A stretch of 64,000 nt of DNA. It comes from VXYL01 sp965116935. Its GTDB lineage: Bacteria > Pseudomonadota > Gammaproteobacteria > Pseudomonadales > Azotimanducaceae. The notes under the pieces were generated by a model. That model was not told where the DNA came from, ran no database searches, and saw only the letters and a list, made by a program, of their open reading frames with translations. The position numbers were made by a program, and so were the translations under genes. The stretch is from NCBI GenBank assembly GCA_965116935.1, contig OZ220737.1, positions 5,146,001 to 5,210,000 on the forward strand, given 5' to 3'. Shown here in pieces: positions 19,494-26,797 of the stretch (positions within the stretch are counted from its first letter, which is position 1; the number at the start of each line of letters is the position of its first letter).

Positions 19494-19952
19494 AATCGAG
19501 ACGTCGGTGGTCAGCTAACCTGACGGCGCGCCCGTCGCGGGACGTGGTGGTCGCCGCGTACCAGGAGGTGACGCGCGAGTGGTGGGGGGGCCGCCGCCGG
19601 GAGGTTCGAGCTGGTCGCGTCGGAGCTGGTGCGCGCGGAATGCGCGGGCGGGGACTCGGGCAGCCGCGCGGGACCGCCTGAAGGCGCTCGAAGGCGTGGC
19701 GCTGCTGGGTACCTCCGCGGAGGCCAAGGACCTCGCGCAGCGTCTGCTTGATCTCGGGGCGGTTCCGCGCGAAGCTGCGACGGACGCGGCGCACATCGCC
19801 ATCGCCGTGACGAGACGGCGTCGAGTACCTGGTGTCGTGGAACTTCCGCCACATCGCCAACGAGGCGATGCGGGTGCGGATCGAACGCGCGTGCAGGCAG
19901 GCGGGCTACGAGCCGCCGGTGATCTGTACGCCCAGCGAACTGATGGAGACCG
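19494..19952 (+). pseudogene. frameshifted PIN-domain toxin (VapC-like)
   Basis: Pieces of a PIN-domain RNase can be read across several frames: a TSVVS start near the first catalytic Asp position, SRDVVVAAYQEVTREWW, FELVASELVRAEC, KALEGVALLGTSAEAKDLAQRLLDLGAVPREAATDAAHIAIAV, then VEYLVSWNFRHIANEAMR. This is the order of the PIN fold, including the AATDAAHIA and LVSWNFRHI motifs with acidic and asparagine metal ligands. At least three frame changes, and a stop early in the gene, inactivate it. Confidence 0.6.
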
Positions 19953-19954
19953 GG

Positions 19955-20149
19955 ATGGAGACGAGGGAGACTGACCCGGTCATCGCCGAGGTGCGGGCGG
20001 TCCGGGACCGAATCGCGGCGCGCGCCGACTACGACGTGGCGGCGATCTTCCGGCGGATCCGCGAGATGCAGGACGGGTCGGGCCGCGAGTACGTCGAGTA
20101 CCCTGCGCGCCGGATCGTCGAGGGTTCCGGCGAGACGCTGGCCATCTGA
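19955..20149 (+). CDS. putative antitoxin downstream of the PIN remnant
   Basis: ATG 19955 opens a 64-residue, highly charged protein with TDPVIAEVRAVRDRIAARADYD and an IFRRIREMQ helix. This is the layout of the short proteins commonly encoded just after PIN toxins of this kind. It is in frame with the last piece of the toxin, so a fused product starting at 19832 is also possible. With the toxin broken, this is probably an orphan. Confidence 0.5.
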   Translation: METRETDPVIAEVRAVRDRIAARADYDVAAIFRRIREMQDGSGREYVEYPARRIVEGSGETLAI

Positions 20150-20516
20150 GCGCGCAACGCGGACGCCGCAGCCTGTGGGTCGCCGCGGGGCGGCTTCACC
20201 GCCCGGAGGGCGGAAGCGATAGCGACCGCAACCCGAATGGGCGGAGACCACCTGGGGGCTCCGGTCGGCGTAGCCGACTAGGACGCGGGCCGCCGTCAGG
20301 CGGCATCGCCCACAATGGAATCAGGGCGTCAGGGCGTCACTGTTCGGTGAAGGAGGGCGGGCATGCATGACGAGCCACCTTCGGTCGCCAACACACCATT
20401 ACCCGCAATTTTTAGCCGGCCCGACTGAGCTGGAGCATCCGATGCGGAACCTGATAGAACGATAGTTTGAGTTTCTTCGAAACTGCTTCAGACGCCGCGA
20501 TTCTCGGCCCGGGGCG
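20150..20516. other. spacer before IS copy B, no gene recognised
   Basis: About 370 bases without a convincing gene. They contain short imperfect palindromes (for example GGGCGGCTTCACCGCCC near 20188) and a GGCGTCA direct repeat near 20323-20338. The stretch has the look of repeat debris bordering the IS. Confidence 0.35.
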
Positions 20517-20527
20517 GGGACAAGCCC

Positions 20528-21883
20528 CATATGCGCTAACTTGTTTTGCGCATCGGCTGTCCGTAAGGTGGGGGTGTCGGTTCGGCTGGGGGCTTGTGCG
20601 GAGTGGACGAGGACTGGAAGGTGGTGGTGTCGTTCCTTCCGGAAGGCTGGGAGGAACTGGCGCAGGAGACGGGGGCGCTGAAGGGACTGCGCAAGGCGAA
20701 GTCTCCGGAGGCGCTGCTGCGGGTGCTTCTGCTGCATCTGGCGCGGGGTCATTCGCTGCGGGAGACGGTGGTGCGGGCGCGGCAGGCGAACCTTGCGGAG
20801 CTCTCGGACGTGGCGCTGCTGAAGCGGCTGCGGAAGTCGTCGGAGTGGCTGCGGGAGCTGTGCGCGGCGATGTTCCGGGAGCAGGGCGGAGTGTCGGCGT
20901 CTGGCGAGCTGCCGTTCCGGGCGTTCGACGCGACGACGGTGAAGGAGCCGGGGCGGACGGGCTCGCTGTGGCGCCTGCACTACAGCGTGCGGCTTCCGTC
21001 GCTGGCTTGCGACTTCTACAAGCTGACGCCGACCGAGGGTTCGGGCGTGGCCGAGACGCTGGCGCACTTTCCGATCGCCCGGGGCGACCTGGTGCTGGCG
21101 GACCGGGGCTACTCGACGGCGGCGGGTCTCGGCCACGTGGCGTCGTCGGGCGGCCACGCCACGGTGCGCGTGAACACCGGCTCGCTGCCGCTGCGGACAC
21201 CGGACGGGGAGGCGCTGGACCTGCTGCAGCGGGTCGCCGGGCTGGACGAGGCGTGCGTCCCGCGGGCATGGCCGGCGGTGGCGGTCGGTCGGGGCGTCGC
21301 GGTGCCGGGTCGCGTGTGCGCGATCCGCAAGACCGAGGAGGCCGCCGCCATCGCGCAGCGCAAGGCGAAGGAACACGCAGCGCGCCAGGGCCGGCAGGTG
21401 CGGCCGTCCAGCCTCGAGTTCGCCCGCCACGTGATCCTGTTCACCACCTTCCCCGAAGGGACCTTCGACGCCCGCAGCGTGCTGGACTGGTACCGCGTCC
21501 GCTGGCAGGTCGAACTGGTCTTCAGGCGCTTCAAGTCGCTGGCGCAGCTCGGCCACCTGCCCAAGCACGAGGACGACAGCGCCCGCGCCTGGCTCCACGG
21601 CAAGCTGCTCGTGGCGCTGTTGGTGGAGAAGCTCGTTCGCCACGCCGGCTCCGTTTCCCCCTGGGGAGGCACCGTGGAGAGCCCGCCGTCGCAGTCCCTG
21701 GCGTGACTTCCGCTTCATGTACGGCCAGATCGCCCGCGCCATCGAGCCGCACCTCCCCCTGCAGCAGGCCATCGACGACTGGAACCGCATCTCAAGGGGA
21801 TTGGCCGACCCGCCTCGCCAGCGGACCCCGCAGATCGACGAACGCTTCCCGGAACCATCGATCCAAACAAGTTAGCGCATATG
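20528..21883 (+). mobile_element. IS4-family insertion sequence, copy B (1.36 kb)
   Basis: The same element as copy A, in the opposite orientation. CATATGCGCTAACTTGTTT marks both ends (from 20528, and complement to 21883). The target duplication is clean: GGGACAAGCCC at 20517-20527 and 21884-21894, that is GGG-N5-CCC. This is the palindromic target pattern described for IS231-type members of the IS4 family. The transposase inside is complete apart from the C-terminal frame problem shared with copy A. Confidence 0.92.
20594..21706 (+). CDS. IS4-family DDE transposase (copy B)
   Basis: A 370-residue protein identical to that of copy A, with the DATTVKEPG, LADRGYS and YRVRWQVELVFRRFKS catalytic blocks. 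The frame ends at 21706. The frame one base forward encodes ARRRSPWRDFRFMYGQIARA and continues to a TAG overlapping the right inverted repeat near 21873. The five-C run at 21657-21661 is the likely site of the difference. Because both copies share it, the element moved in this state, so either the tail is dispensable or it is made by +1 frameshifting. Confidence 0.88.
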   Translation: MCGVDEDWKVVVSFLPEGWEELAQETGALKGLRKAKSPEALLRVLLLHLARGHSLRETVVRARQANLAELSDVALLKRLRKSSEWLRELCAAMFREQGGVSASGELPFRAFDATTVKEPGRTGSLWRLHYSVRLPSLACDFYKLTPTEGSGVAETLAHFPIARGDLVLADRGYSTAAGLGHVASSGGHATVRVNTGSLPLRTPDGEALDLLQRVAGLDEACVPRAWPAVAVGRGVAVPGRVCAIRKTEEAAAIAQRKAKEHAARQGRQVRPSSLEFARHVILFTTFPEGTFDARSVLDWYRVRWQVELVFRRFKSLAQLGHLPKHEDDSARAWLHGKLLVALLVEKLVRHAGSVSPWGGTVESPPSQSLA

Positions 21884-21932
21884 GGGACAAGCCCCGCCCC
21901 ATGGGGCCCGGCCAGAGCGCCGCGAAGCGGCG

Positions 21933-23138
21933 CTAGCTTTCCGCGGCGTCATAGCCGGCGCCGCACAGGGAATCCAGCACGGCTTCCACCTGCTCTTCGC
22001 CCCGCATCTGCAGCACGAACTCGATGGCCGTCGTGCGTACCGTGGAGGCGGCGAAGGCGCGTTGGTGCGCGATGTCGACGATGTTGCCGTCGAGGTCGCC
22101 CAGGATTCGGGTTAGGTCCGCCATCGCGCCGGGTACGTCGGGCGCCTCCACCTTGATGCGGACCAGACGGCGGGTGCGGACGAGGCCGCGTTGCAGGATG
22201 GAGGACAGGATCATCATGTCGATGTTGCCGCCGGTCAGTACCAGCGCGGTGACACCGCCGGCGCCAATGTCCGGGTAAGCCTTCACCGCCGCCAATGGGC
22301 AGGCGCCGGCGCCTTCGGTGACCGTCTTCTCCACTTCCAGCAAAGCGAACACGGCATCCTCGATCTCGGGCTCCGTCACGGTCACCACGCGGTCCACATG
22401 CTCGCGGATGATGGGCAACGTGATGCTTCCCGGCGTTTCCACGGCGATGCCTTCTGCAACGGTCCCTGGTCGGGTCGCACGGAACTCATTGCCTTCGAGT
22501 GCGTCGTGCACGGCGGCGAAGCGCTCGGTCTGAACGCCGACGATGCGGACGTCCGGGCGCAGGCTGCACACGGCCACCGCGATGCCGGCGATGAGGCCCC
22601 CGCCGCCGACGGGGACGACGATGGTGTGAAGGTTCGGGGCCTGTTCAAGGAGTTCAAGCCCCAGCGTGCCTTGCCCGGCGATTACGGCCTCGTCGTCAAA
22701 TGGATGGACTAGCGTCGCGCCTCGCTTTGCCGCGAGTTCCTGGGTGACCGCAAGCGTCGCGGCGAAGGTGTCGCCGCGCAGCAGCACCTCGGCGCCGAAG
22801 ACGCTGGTCTGGCGCACCTTGGCGTTCGGCGTGTTCTTGGGCATGACGATGGTGACAGGCACATCCAACCGGCCGCCGTGGTAGGCCAGCGCCTGAGCGT
22901 GATTGCCGGCTGACATGGCGACGACACCCCGTTCTCGCTCATCTTCGGACAGCAGGCAAAGCCGGTTGAGTGCACCGCGTTCCTTGAACGAGGCCGTGAA
23001 CTGCAGGTTCTCGAACTTGAGCACGAGGTCGCGCTTCGTAAACGCCGAGAGCGTGCGCGACGGCGCCAAGGGCGTGACTGCCACATGCTCGGCGATGCGC
23101 TTGCGGGCGCTCTGAATGGCGGCGAGATCGACGGTCAC
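21933..23138 (-). CDS. ilvA: threonine ammonia-lyase with C-terminal ACT domain
   Basis: A PLP-dependent enzyme that deaminates L-threonine to 2-oxobutanoate, the entry to isoleucine. In its 401 residues the PLP lysine lies in the FTASFKERGA motif (residue ~52), the glycine loop in VPVGGGGLIAG (~180), and VLTGGNID near ~310. The last ~75 residues form an ACT domain for effector binding. The short form with a single ACT domain resembles IlvA1/TdcB-with-ACT enzymes rather than the 514-residue E. coli IlvA, so a catabolic role is possible. It is divergent from the flavodoxin-like gene. Confidence 0.88.
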   Translation of the reverse strand: MTVDLAAIQSARKRIAEHVAVTPLAPSRTLSAFTKRDLVLKFENLQFTASFKERGALNRLCLLSEDERERGVVAMSAGNHAQALAYHGGRLDVPVTIVMPKNTPNAKVRQTSVFGAEVLLRGDTFAATLAVTQELAAKRGATLVHPFDDEAVIAGQGTLGLELLEQAPNLHTIVVPVGGGGLIAGIAVAVCSLRPDVRIVGVQTERFAAVHDALEGNEFRATRPGTVAEGIAVETPGSITLPIIREHVDRVVTVTEPEIEDAVFALLEVEKTVTEGAGACPLAAVKAYPDIGAGGVTALVLTGGNIDMMILSSILQRGLVRTRRLVRIKVEAPDVPGAMADLTRILGDLDGNIVDIAHQRAFAASTVRTTAIEFVLQMRGEEQVEAVLDSLCGAGYDAAES

Positions 23139-23204
23139 GGCAGCGGAAGACGAAGCGGGCTATCTTTCATCCTTGGCAGTATAGGGCTCGCCCACATCAA
23201 GCAC

Positions 23205-23657
23205 TTGCTCATCGTCTATCACACGCAGACCGGCAACACCGCGACGATGGCCGGCGCCGTCCGCGACGGTGCCACCGACTCGCTGATCGAGGAGGTTGAG
23301 ACGCGCTTTCTCATGGCCAAGGACGCCGGCCCAGACGACGTGCTGTGGGCAAACGGCGTGCTTCTCGGCACGCCCGAGAACTTCGGCTACATGTCCGGGG
23401 CGATGAAGGATTTCCTAGACCGCACCTTCTATCCCGTGGAAGGCCGGATCGCCCCCTTGCCCTGCGGCATCTTCATCAGCGCCGGCAACGACGGTTCCGG
23501 CGCACTGCGTGCCCTGCGCCGCATCATCGGCGGCTACCCTTTCAACGAAGTGCAGGAACCCATCATCGCCCAAGGGGCGGTGCTGCCCGAACACCTCCAA
23601 GCCTGCCGGGACCTTGGCATGGCACTGGCCGCGGGGCTCGAGGCGGGGATTTACTGA
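23205..23657 (+). CDS. flavodoxin-like / NAD(P)H-dependent FMN reductase family protein
   Basis: A small flavodoxin-fold protein of about 150 residues. LLIVYHTQTGNTATMA supplies the phosphate-binding loop for FMN, GVLLGTPENFGYMSG the second flavin loop, and GIFISAGNDGSG the third. The start is uncertain. No ATG fits, and TTG 23205 puts the beta-1 strand at the N-terminus. A frame start at 23085 would overlap ilvA on the other strand and is unlikely. The partner redox enzyme cannot be told from context. Confidence 0.7.
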   Translation: MLIVYHTQTGNTATMAGAVRDGATDSLIEEVETRFLMAKDAGPDDVLWANGVLLGTPENFGYMSGAMKDFLDRTFYPVEGRIAPLPCGIFISAGNDGSGALRALRRIIGGYPFNEVQEPIIAQGAVLPEHLQACRDLGMALAAGLEAGIY

Positions 23658-23685
23658 GCACCTGCCTCGGCAACTGGCGCACCGG

Positions 23686-23994
23686 CTAGCGTGGGGGCTC
23701 CACTTCCGTCGCTTCGTAAAACGTCACACCGCCGCCTTTGCCCGGCCGCTCGCGCATGGCCTTTTGGAACTCTGCCATGTGGGCGCTGACGAAATGGGCG
23801 GCAAGCGCCTCCATCTCGCGCCACTTCTCCGTGATGCGGATCACGTTCGGATCGTTAAGCTCCACCGAGAACGTGTAGTCGTCACAGCCATCCTCGGCGC
23901 GACTCGCCGTCTCCATCGCTGCGATCGCCGCCTTGAGGTGCGCGATGTTCTCCGCAGTGGTCTCAATCCGTCCGTTGACGATGATCATTCCCAT
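23686..23994 (-). CDS. antibiotic-biosynthesis-monooxygenase (ABM) family protein, YgiN-like
   Basis: A 102-residue ferredoxin-like ABM domain, as in quinol monooxygenase YgiN. It starts MGMIIVNGRIETT and has the GCDDYTFSVELNDPNVIRITEKW strand-loop and a HFVSAHMAEFQ helix, the normal pattern of the family. These proteins dimerise and act on quinols or aromatic polyketides, but the substrate is unknown here. I use ATG 23994. A longer frame to 24171 runs into the neighbouring ATPase gene and is not supported. It is probably co-transcribed with that upstream ATPase (gap about 40 bases). Confidence 0.72.
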   Translation of the reverse strand: MGMIIVNGRIETTAENIAHLKAAIAAMETASRAEDGCDDYTFSVELNDPNVIRITEKWREMEALAAHFVSAHMAEFQKAMRERPGKGGGVTFYEATEVEPPR

Positions 23995-24034
23995 GTCCTC
24001 CCGTGCCTTTGAGCCAAAGGGGCGCACTCTACCG

Positions 24035-25201
24035 CTATCGCGGTGGCCAGCGCCAAGGGGGCAAATCGAGCGGCGCGAAGCTAGGCAGGACCGTTTCGCC
24101 CATCTCCTTGTCGAGTTCGATGTGGTTGCACTCGCCGGACTCCGTGAGGGCTTCCACCAGCGCCGCAGCATGGGAGGTCACCCACACCTGCGTGTCGGTG
24201 GCGGAGTGGCGCATCAAGCGGGCCAGGGCCGGCAGGAGGTCTGGGTGGATGCTTGTCTCGGGCTCGTTCAGCACCATCAACGTTGGTGGACGCGGGGTCA
24301 GGAGCGCCGCGATCCACAGCAGGTAGCGCAGGGTGCCATCGGAGATCTCCGCCTGGGACAGCGGACGCAGCAGCCCGTGCTGGCGAAACTGAAGCTGGAA
24401 GATGCCCGCTCGTTCCTCCACGGCCACGGTCGCGCCTGGAAAGGCGTCGTCCACCGCAGCGGCGAGCGCATCCTCGTCGCCGATTTCCACGATGGTGCGC
24501 CAGGCGGCGGCAAGGTCGTCACCGTCGTTGCTCAGCACCGGCGTACGCACACCGATGCGTCCGTGCCGTGCGGGGGCGTCGGCATCCGTGCGGAAATGAT
24601 CGTAGAAGCGCCACGACCGCACCTGCTCGCGCAGCAGCAGCGCTTCCGGCGCGCGTTCCGGGTCCGCGACGCGCGAGACCATGCTGTCGAAAGCGGGCAG
24701 ATGCTGTTCCACGACCTGCCAGGCGCCACTGTCGTCGCGACTGCGCACGAGCCCGCCCCTGCGATCCACCAGGGCGCTGCGCTCGTGCCAGGTCTCGCCG
24801 TGCCAGATAACCTCGCGCTTGATCTCTGGGTCCTTGCCGAACATCGATCCCGGCCCTGCCACGGGTAGGCCGTACTCGATCGAGTAGCTGAAGTCGTCGC
24901 CGCCGAAGCCGAGCCGCAGATTGACCGGATCCTTGCGCGGCCCCCCTTGCACCGGATGTTCTCCACGCTTCACCGACATCGAGAACCGCTCGGGGCCGGC
25001 CCACAGCACCGAACTCAAGCCACCCTCGCGGCCGATGGCCTGCACACCGCCGCCGAATGCAGTCTCGGACAACAGGCGCAGCGCCCGGTAGAGGTTCGAC
25101 TTGCCGCTGCCGTTGGCGCCGGTGACGAGGTTCATCCGCTCCAGCGGAAGCACTACATCGCGCAGGGAACGGTAGTTGGCGATAGCGAGGGTGTGCAGCA
25201 T
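24035..25201 (-). CDS. RecF/OLD-like AAA ATPase
   Basis: A 388-residue SMC-like ATPase. The Walker A loop is GANGSGKS at residues 28-35, an LSQAEISDGTLRYLLW segment carries the ABC-type signature, LMVLNEPETSIHPDLLP is Walker B, and VTSHAAALVEA is the His switch. There is no TOPRIM nuclease domain after the ATPase, unlike OLD proteins, and no nuclease gene next to it. Related stand-alone ATPases (COG4637/DUF3696-type) are poorly understood; some occur in defence modules. Housekeeping or defence cannot be decided from context. Confidence 0.7.
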   Translation of the reverse strand: MLHTLAIANYRSLRDVVLPLERMNLVTGANGSGKSNLYRALRLLSETAFGGGVQAIGREGGLSSVLWAGPERFSMSVKRGEHPVQGGPRKDPVNLRLGFGGDDFSYSIEYGLPVAGPGSMFGKDPEIKREVIWHGETWHERSALVDRRGGLVRSRDDSGAWQVVEQHLPAFDSMVSRVADPERAPEALLLREQVRSWRFYDHFRTDADAPARHGRIGVRTPVLSNDGDDLAAAWRTIVEIGDEDALAAAVDDAFPGATVAVEERAGIFQLQFRQHGLLRPLSQAEISDGTLRYLLWIAALLTPRPPTLMVLNEPETSIHPDLLPALARLMRHSATDTQVWVTSHAAALVEALTESGECNHIELDKEMGETVLPSFAPLDLPPWRWPPR

Positions 25202-25295
25202 GGCCGCATGTTTTAGCGATTGCTGGCGCTCGCGGCAACGCTTGCGCGCGGCTCGGAGGCAGCGCCGTTTCGCGCCGCAGGCTCCTAGCCTTGCT

Positions 25296-26273
25296 CTACG
25301 TTGCTGTACCGATCAGTTTTCTCGCGTAGTTCAGAGCGTGGCCCAGCGAGTCGGTGAAGGCCTTGCCTTGCCAGGCGATATCGAAGGCGGTGCCGTGGTC
25401 CACGGAGGTGCGAACGATGGGCAGGCCGATGGTGACGTTGACGCCGCTCTCGAAGCCGATGAGCTTCATGGGGGCATGGCCCTGGTCGTGGTACATGCAG
25501 ACGATGGCGTCATGGGCGTCGTTGTGGATGGCTTGGTAGAAGACCGTGTCGGCAGGGTGAGGGCCGGTGACTTCGAGGCCGGAAGATCGGGCACGGGCGA
25601 TGACGGGGGCGATGATGTCGCGGTCCTCCGTGCCCATGAGGCCGTTTTCGCCGGCGTGGGGATTGAGGCCGCACACGGCGATGCGCGGGCGGGGCAGGAA
25701 CCGCGCGAGCGCTTGGTGCGTCAGGCTGATTACGGTGCCGATCCGGGCGGCGGTCACGCGGGTGATGGCCTCCACCAAAGAGACGTGCGTGCTCACGTGG
25801 GTGACGGCGACATCCTCGGTCGCGAGCATCATCGCGTAGTCGTCCGTGCCACAGAGCGAAGCAATGGTCTCGGTGTGACCGATGAAGCCCGGATGCATGC
25901 GCCCGGTCGCCTCCTTGTTCATGGGCAGCGTGACGATGGCGGCGACTTCCCCAGCCAAGGCATCTTGGGTGGCACGCTCGACGTAGCGCAAGGCCGTCGC
26001 ACCGGCCTTCGGGTTCAACCGACCGGGCGTCAGGTCTGCGGCAGAAAGCAACGCTGCATCAACTACGTTGAGGCAGCCGGGCTGGGCCTCCCCGGGGGAA
26101 GCCACGACGTGCAAGGGGATGCACAGCCGGAGCATCTCGGCCCCCCGCGCAAGAATCGCCGCATCGCCATAGGCAACGGTGCCCTCGCCGAGCAGCCCAT
26201 CGGCAAAGCGGCGCAGGAGAATCTCCGGCCCAACACCGCTGGCATCGCCCATCGTGACGGCAATGGGCTTCAC
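25296..26273 (-). CDS. pdxA: 4-hydroxythreonine-4-phosphate dehydrogenase PdxA
   Basis: PdxA oxidises 4-phosphohydroxy-L-threonine in the DXP-dependent pyridoxal phosphate pathway. The protein is 325 residues from GTG 26273, which gives the standard N-terminus KPIAVTMGDASGVGPEI. A longer upstream frame to 26378 only translates repeat DNA. Metal-site and signature motifs are present: FIGHTETIA, THVSTHVSL, CGLNPHAGENGLMGTED and CMYHDQGHAPMKL. The E. coli partner ksgA is not adjacent; the gene stands alone between an ATPase and a repeat-rich spacer. Confidence 0.92.
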   Translation of the reverse strand: MKPIAVTMGDASGVGPEILLRRFADGLLGEGTVAYGDAAILARGAEMLRLCIPLHVVASPGEAQPGCLNVVDAALLSAADLTPGRLNPKAGATALRYVERATQDALAGEVAAIVTLPMNKEATGRMHPGFIGHTETIASLCGTDDYAMMLATEDVAVTHVSTHVSLVEAITRVTAARIGTVISLTHQALARFLPRPRIAVCGLNPHAGENGLMGTEDRDIIAPVIARARSSGLEVTGPHPADTVFYQAIHNDAHDAIVCMYHDQGHAPMKLIGFESGVNVTIGLPIVRTSVDHGTAFDIAWQGKAFTDSLGHALNYARKLIGTAT

Positions 26274-26280
26274 GCTAGCA

Positions 26281-26690
26281 GGTTGCGCCGTAGAAAACGG
26301 CGCTGGCGCAAGAGGGGAGTGGCAGGAGGGGCTTCGTTCGGAGATTGTGGCGTACGGGCGTTGGGTGCACGCCACCACCGTTGTTGGGGGGCGAGGGCCT
26401 TCCTGTCACTCCCCCCTTGCGGGGAGTCGAGAAACGGCGTGCCTGGCCGTTTGTCGGAGGGGGGCGCCGCGGGGGTGCAGAGGCACTAGGCCGTGCTAAG
26501 AGCCAGCGCCGTAGAGAACGGCGCAAAACAAGCGAGCGGATGCGTTGGCCTCTAGCGTCGCCGTCCTCTGGAGGGAGGGCGTTCCGCCCTCCATCGCGCC
26601 CGCGAGGGCGCGCATCCTTGTGGTGCAGCGAGTGTTCTGCGCGCCTTGCAGCGCGATGGAGGGCGGGACGCCCTCCCTCCGAGGGCTCGC
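26281..26690. repeat. repeat-rich spacer: paired TTGCGCCGT units, G/C-run repeat, large hairpin
   Basis: TTGCGCCGTAGAAAACGGCG (26283-26302, continuing CTGGC) and its inverted partner GCCAGCGCCGTAGAGAACGG (26502-26521, continuing CGCAA) bracket about 245 bases. Inside lies the TCACTCCCCCCTTG unit (26406-26419). To the right, 26570-26598 and 26652-26680 form a 29-bp inverted repeat with one mismatch. Each arm is itself a palindrome built on GGAGGGCG-CGCCCTCC. No gene is present. The nested symmetry suggests REP/MITE-like elements inserted one beside another. Confidence 0.6.
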
Positions 26691-26797
26691 TAATGCCCGT
26701 TAGCCCGGCTTGGACCAGGAACCTCGGATCAAGTCTCGCAGCCGCGCGGCCGGCAGCTTGCACCATGCTCGCTGCCAGCCCTTTCCCGCAAGCAGAA

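Noticed and set aside
20467..21936. 489-codon frame overlapping transposase copy B
   Set aside because: It is Gly/Ala/Arg low-complexity in a shifted frame; only its neighbour frame has catalytic motifs.
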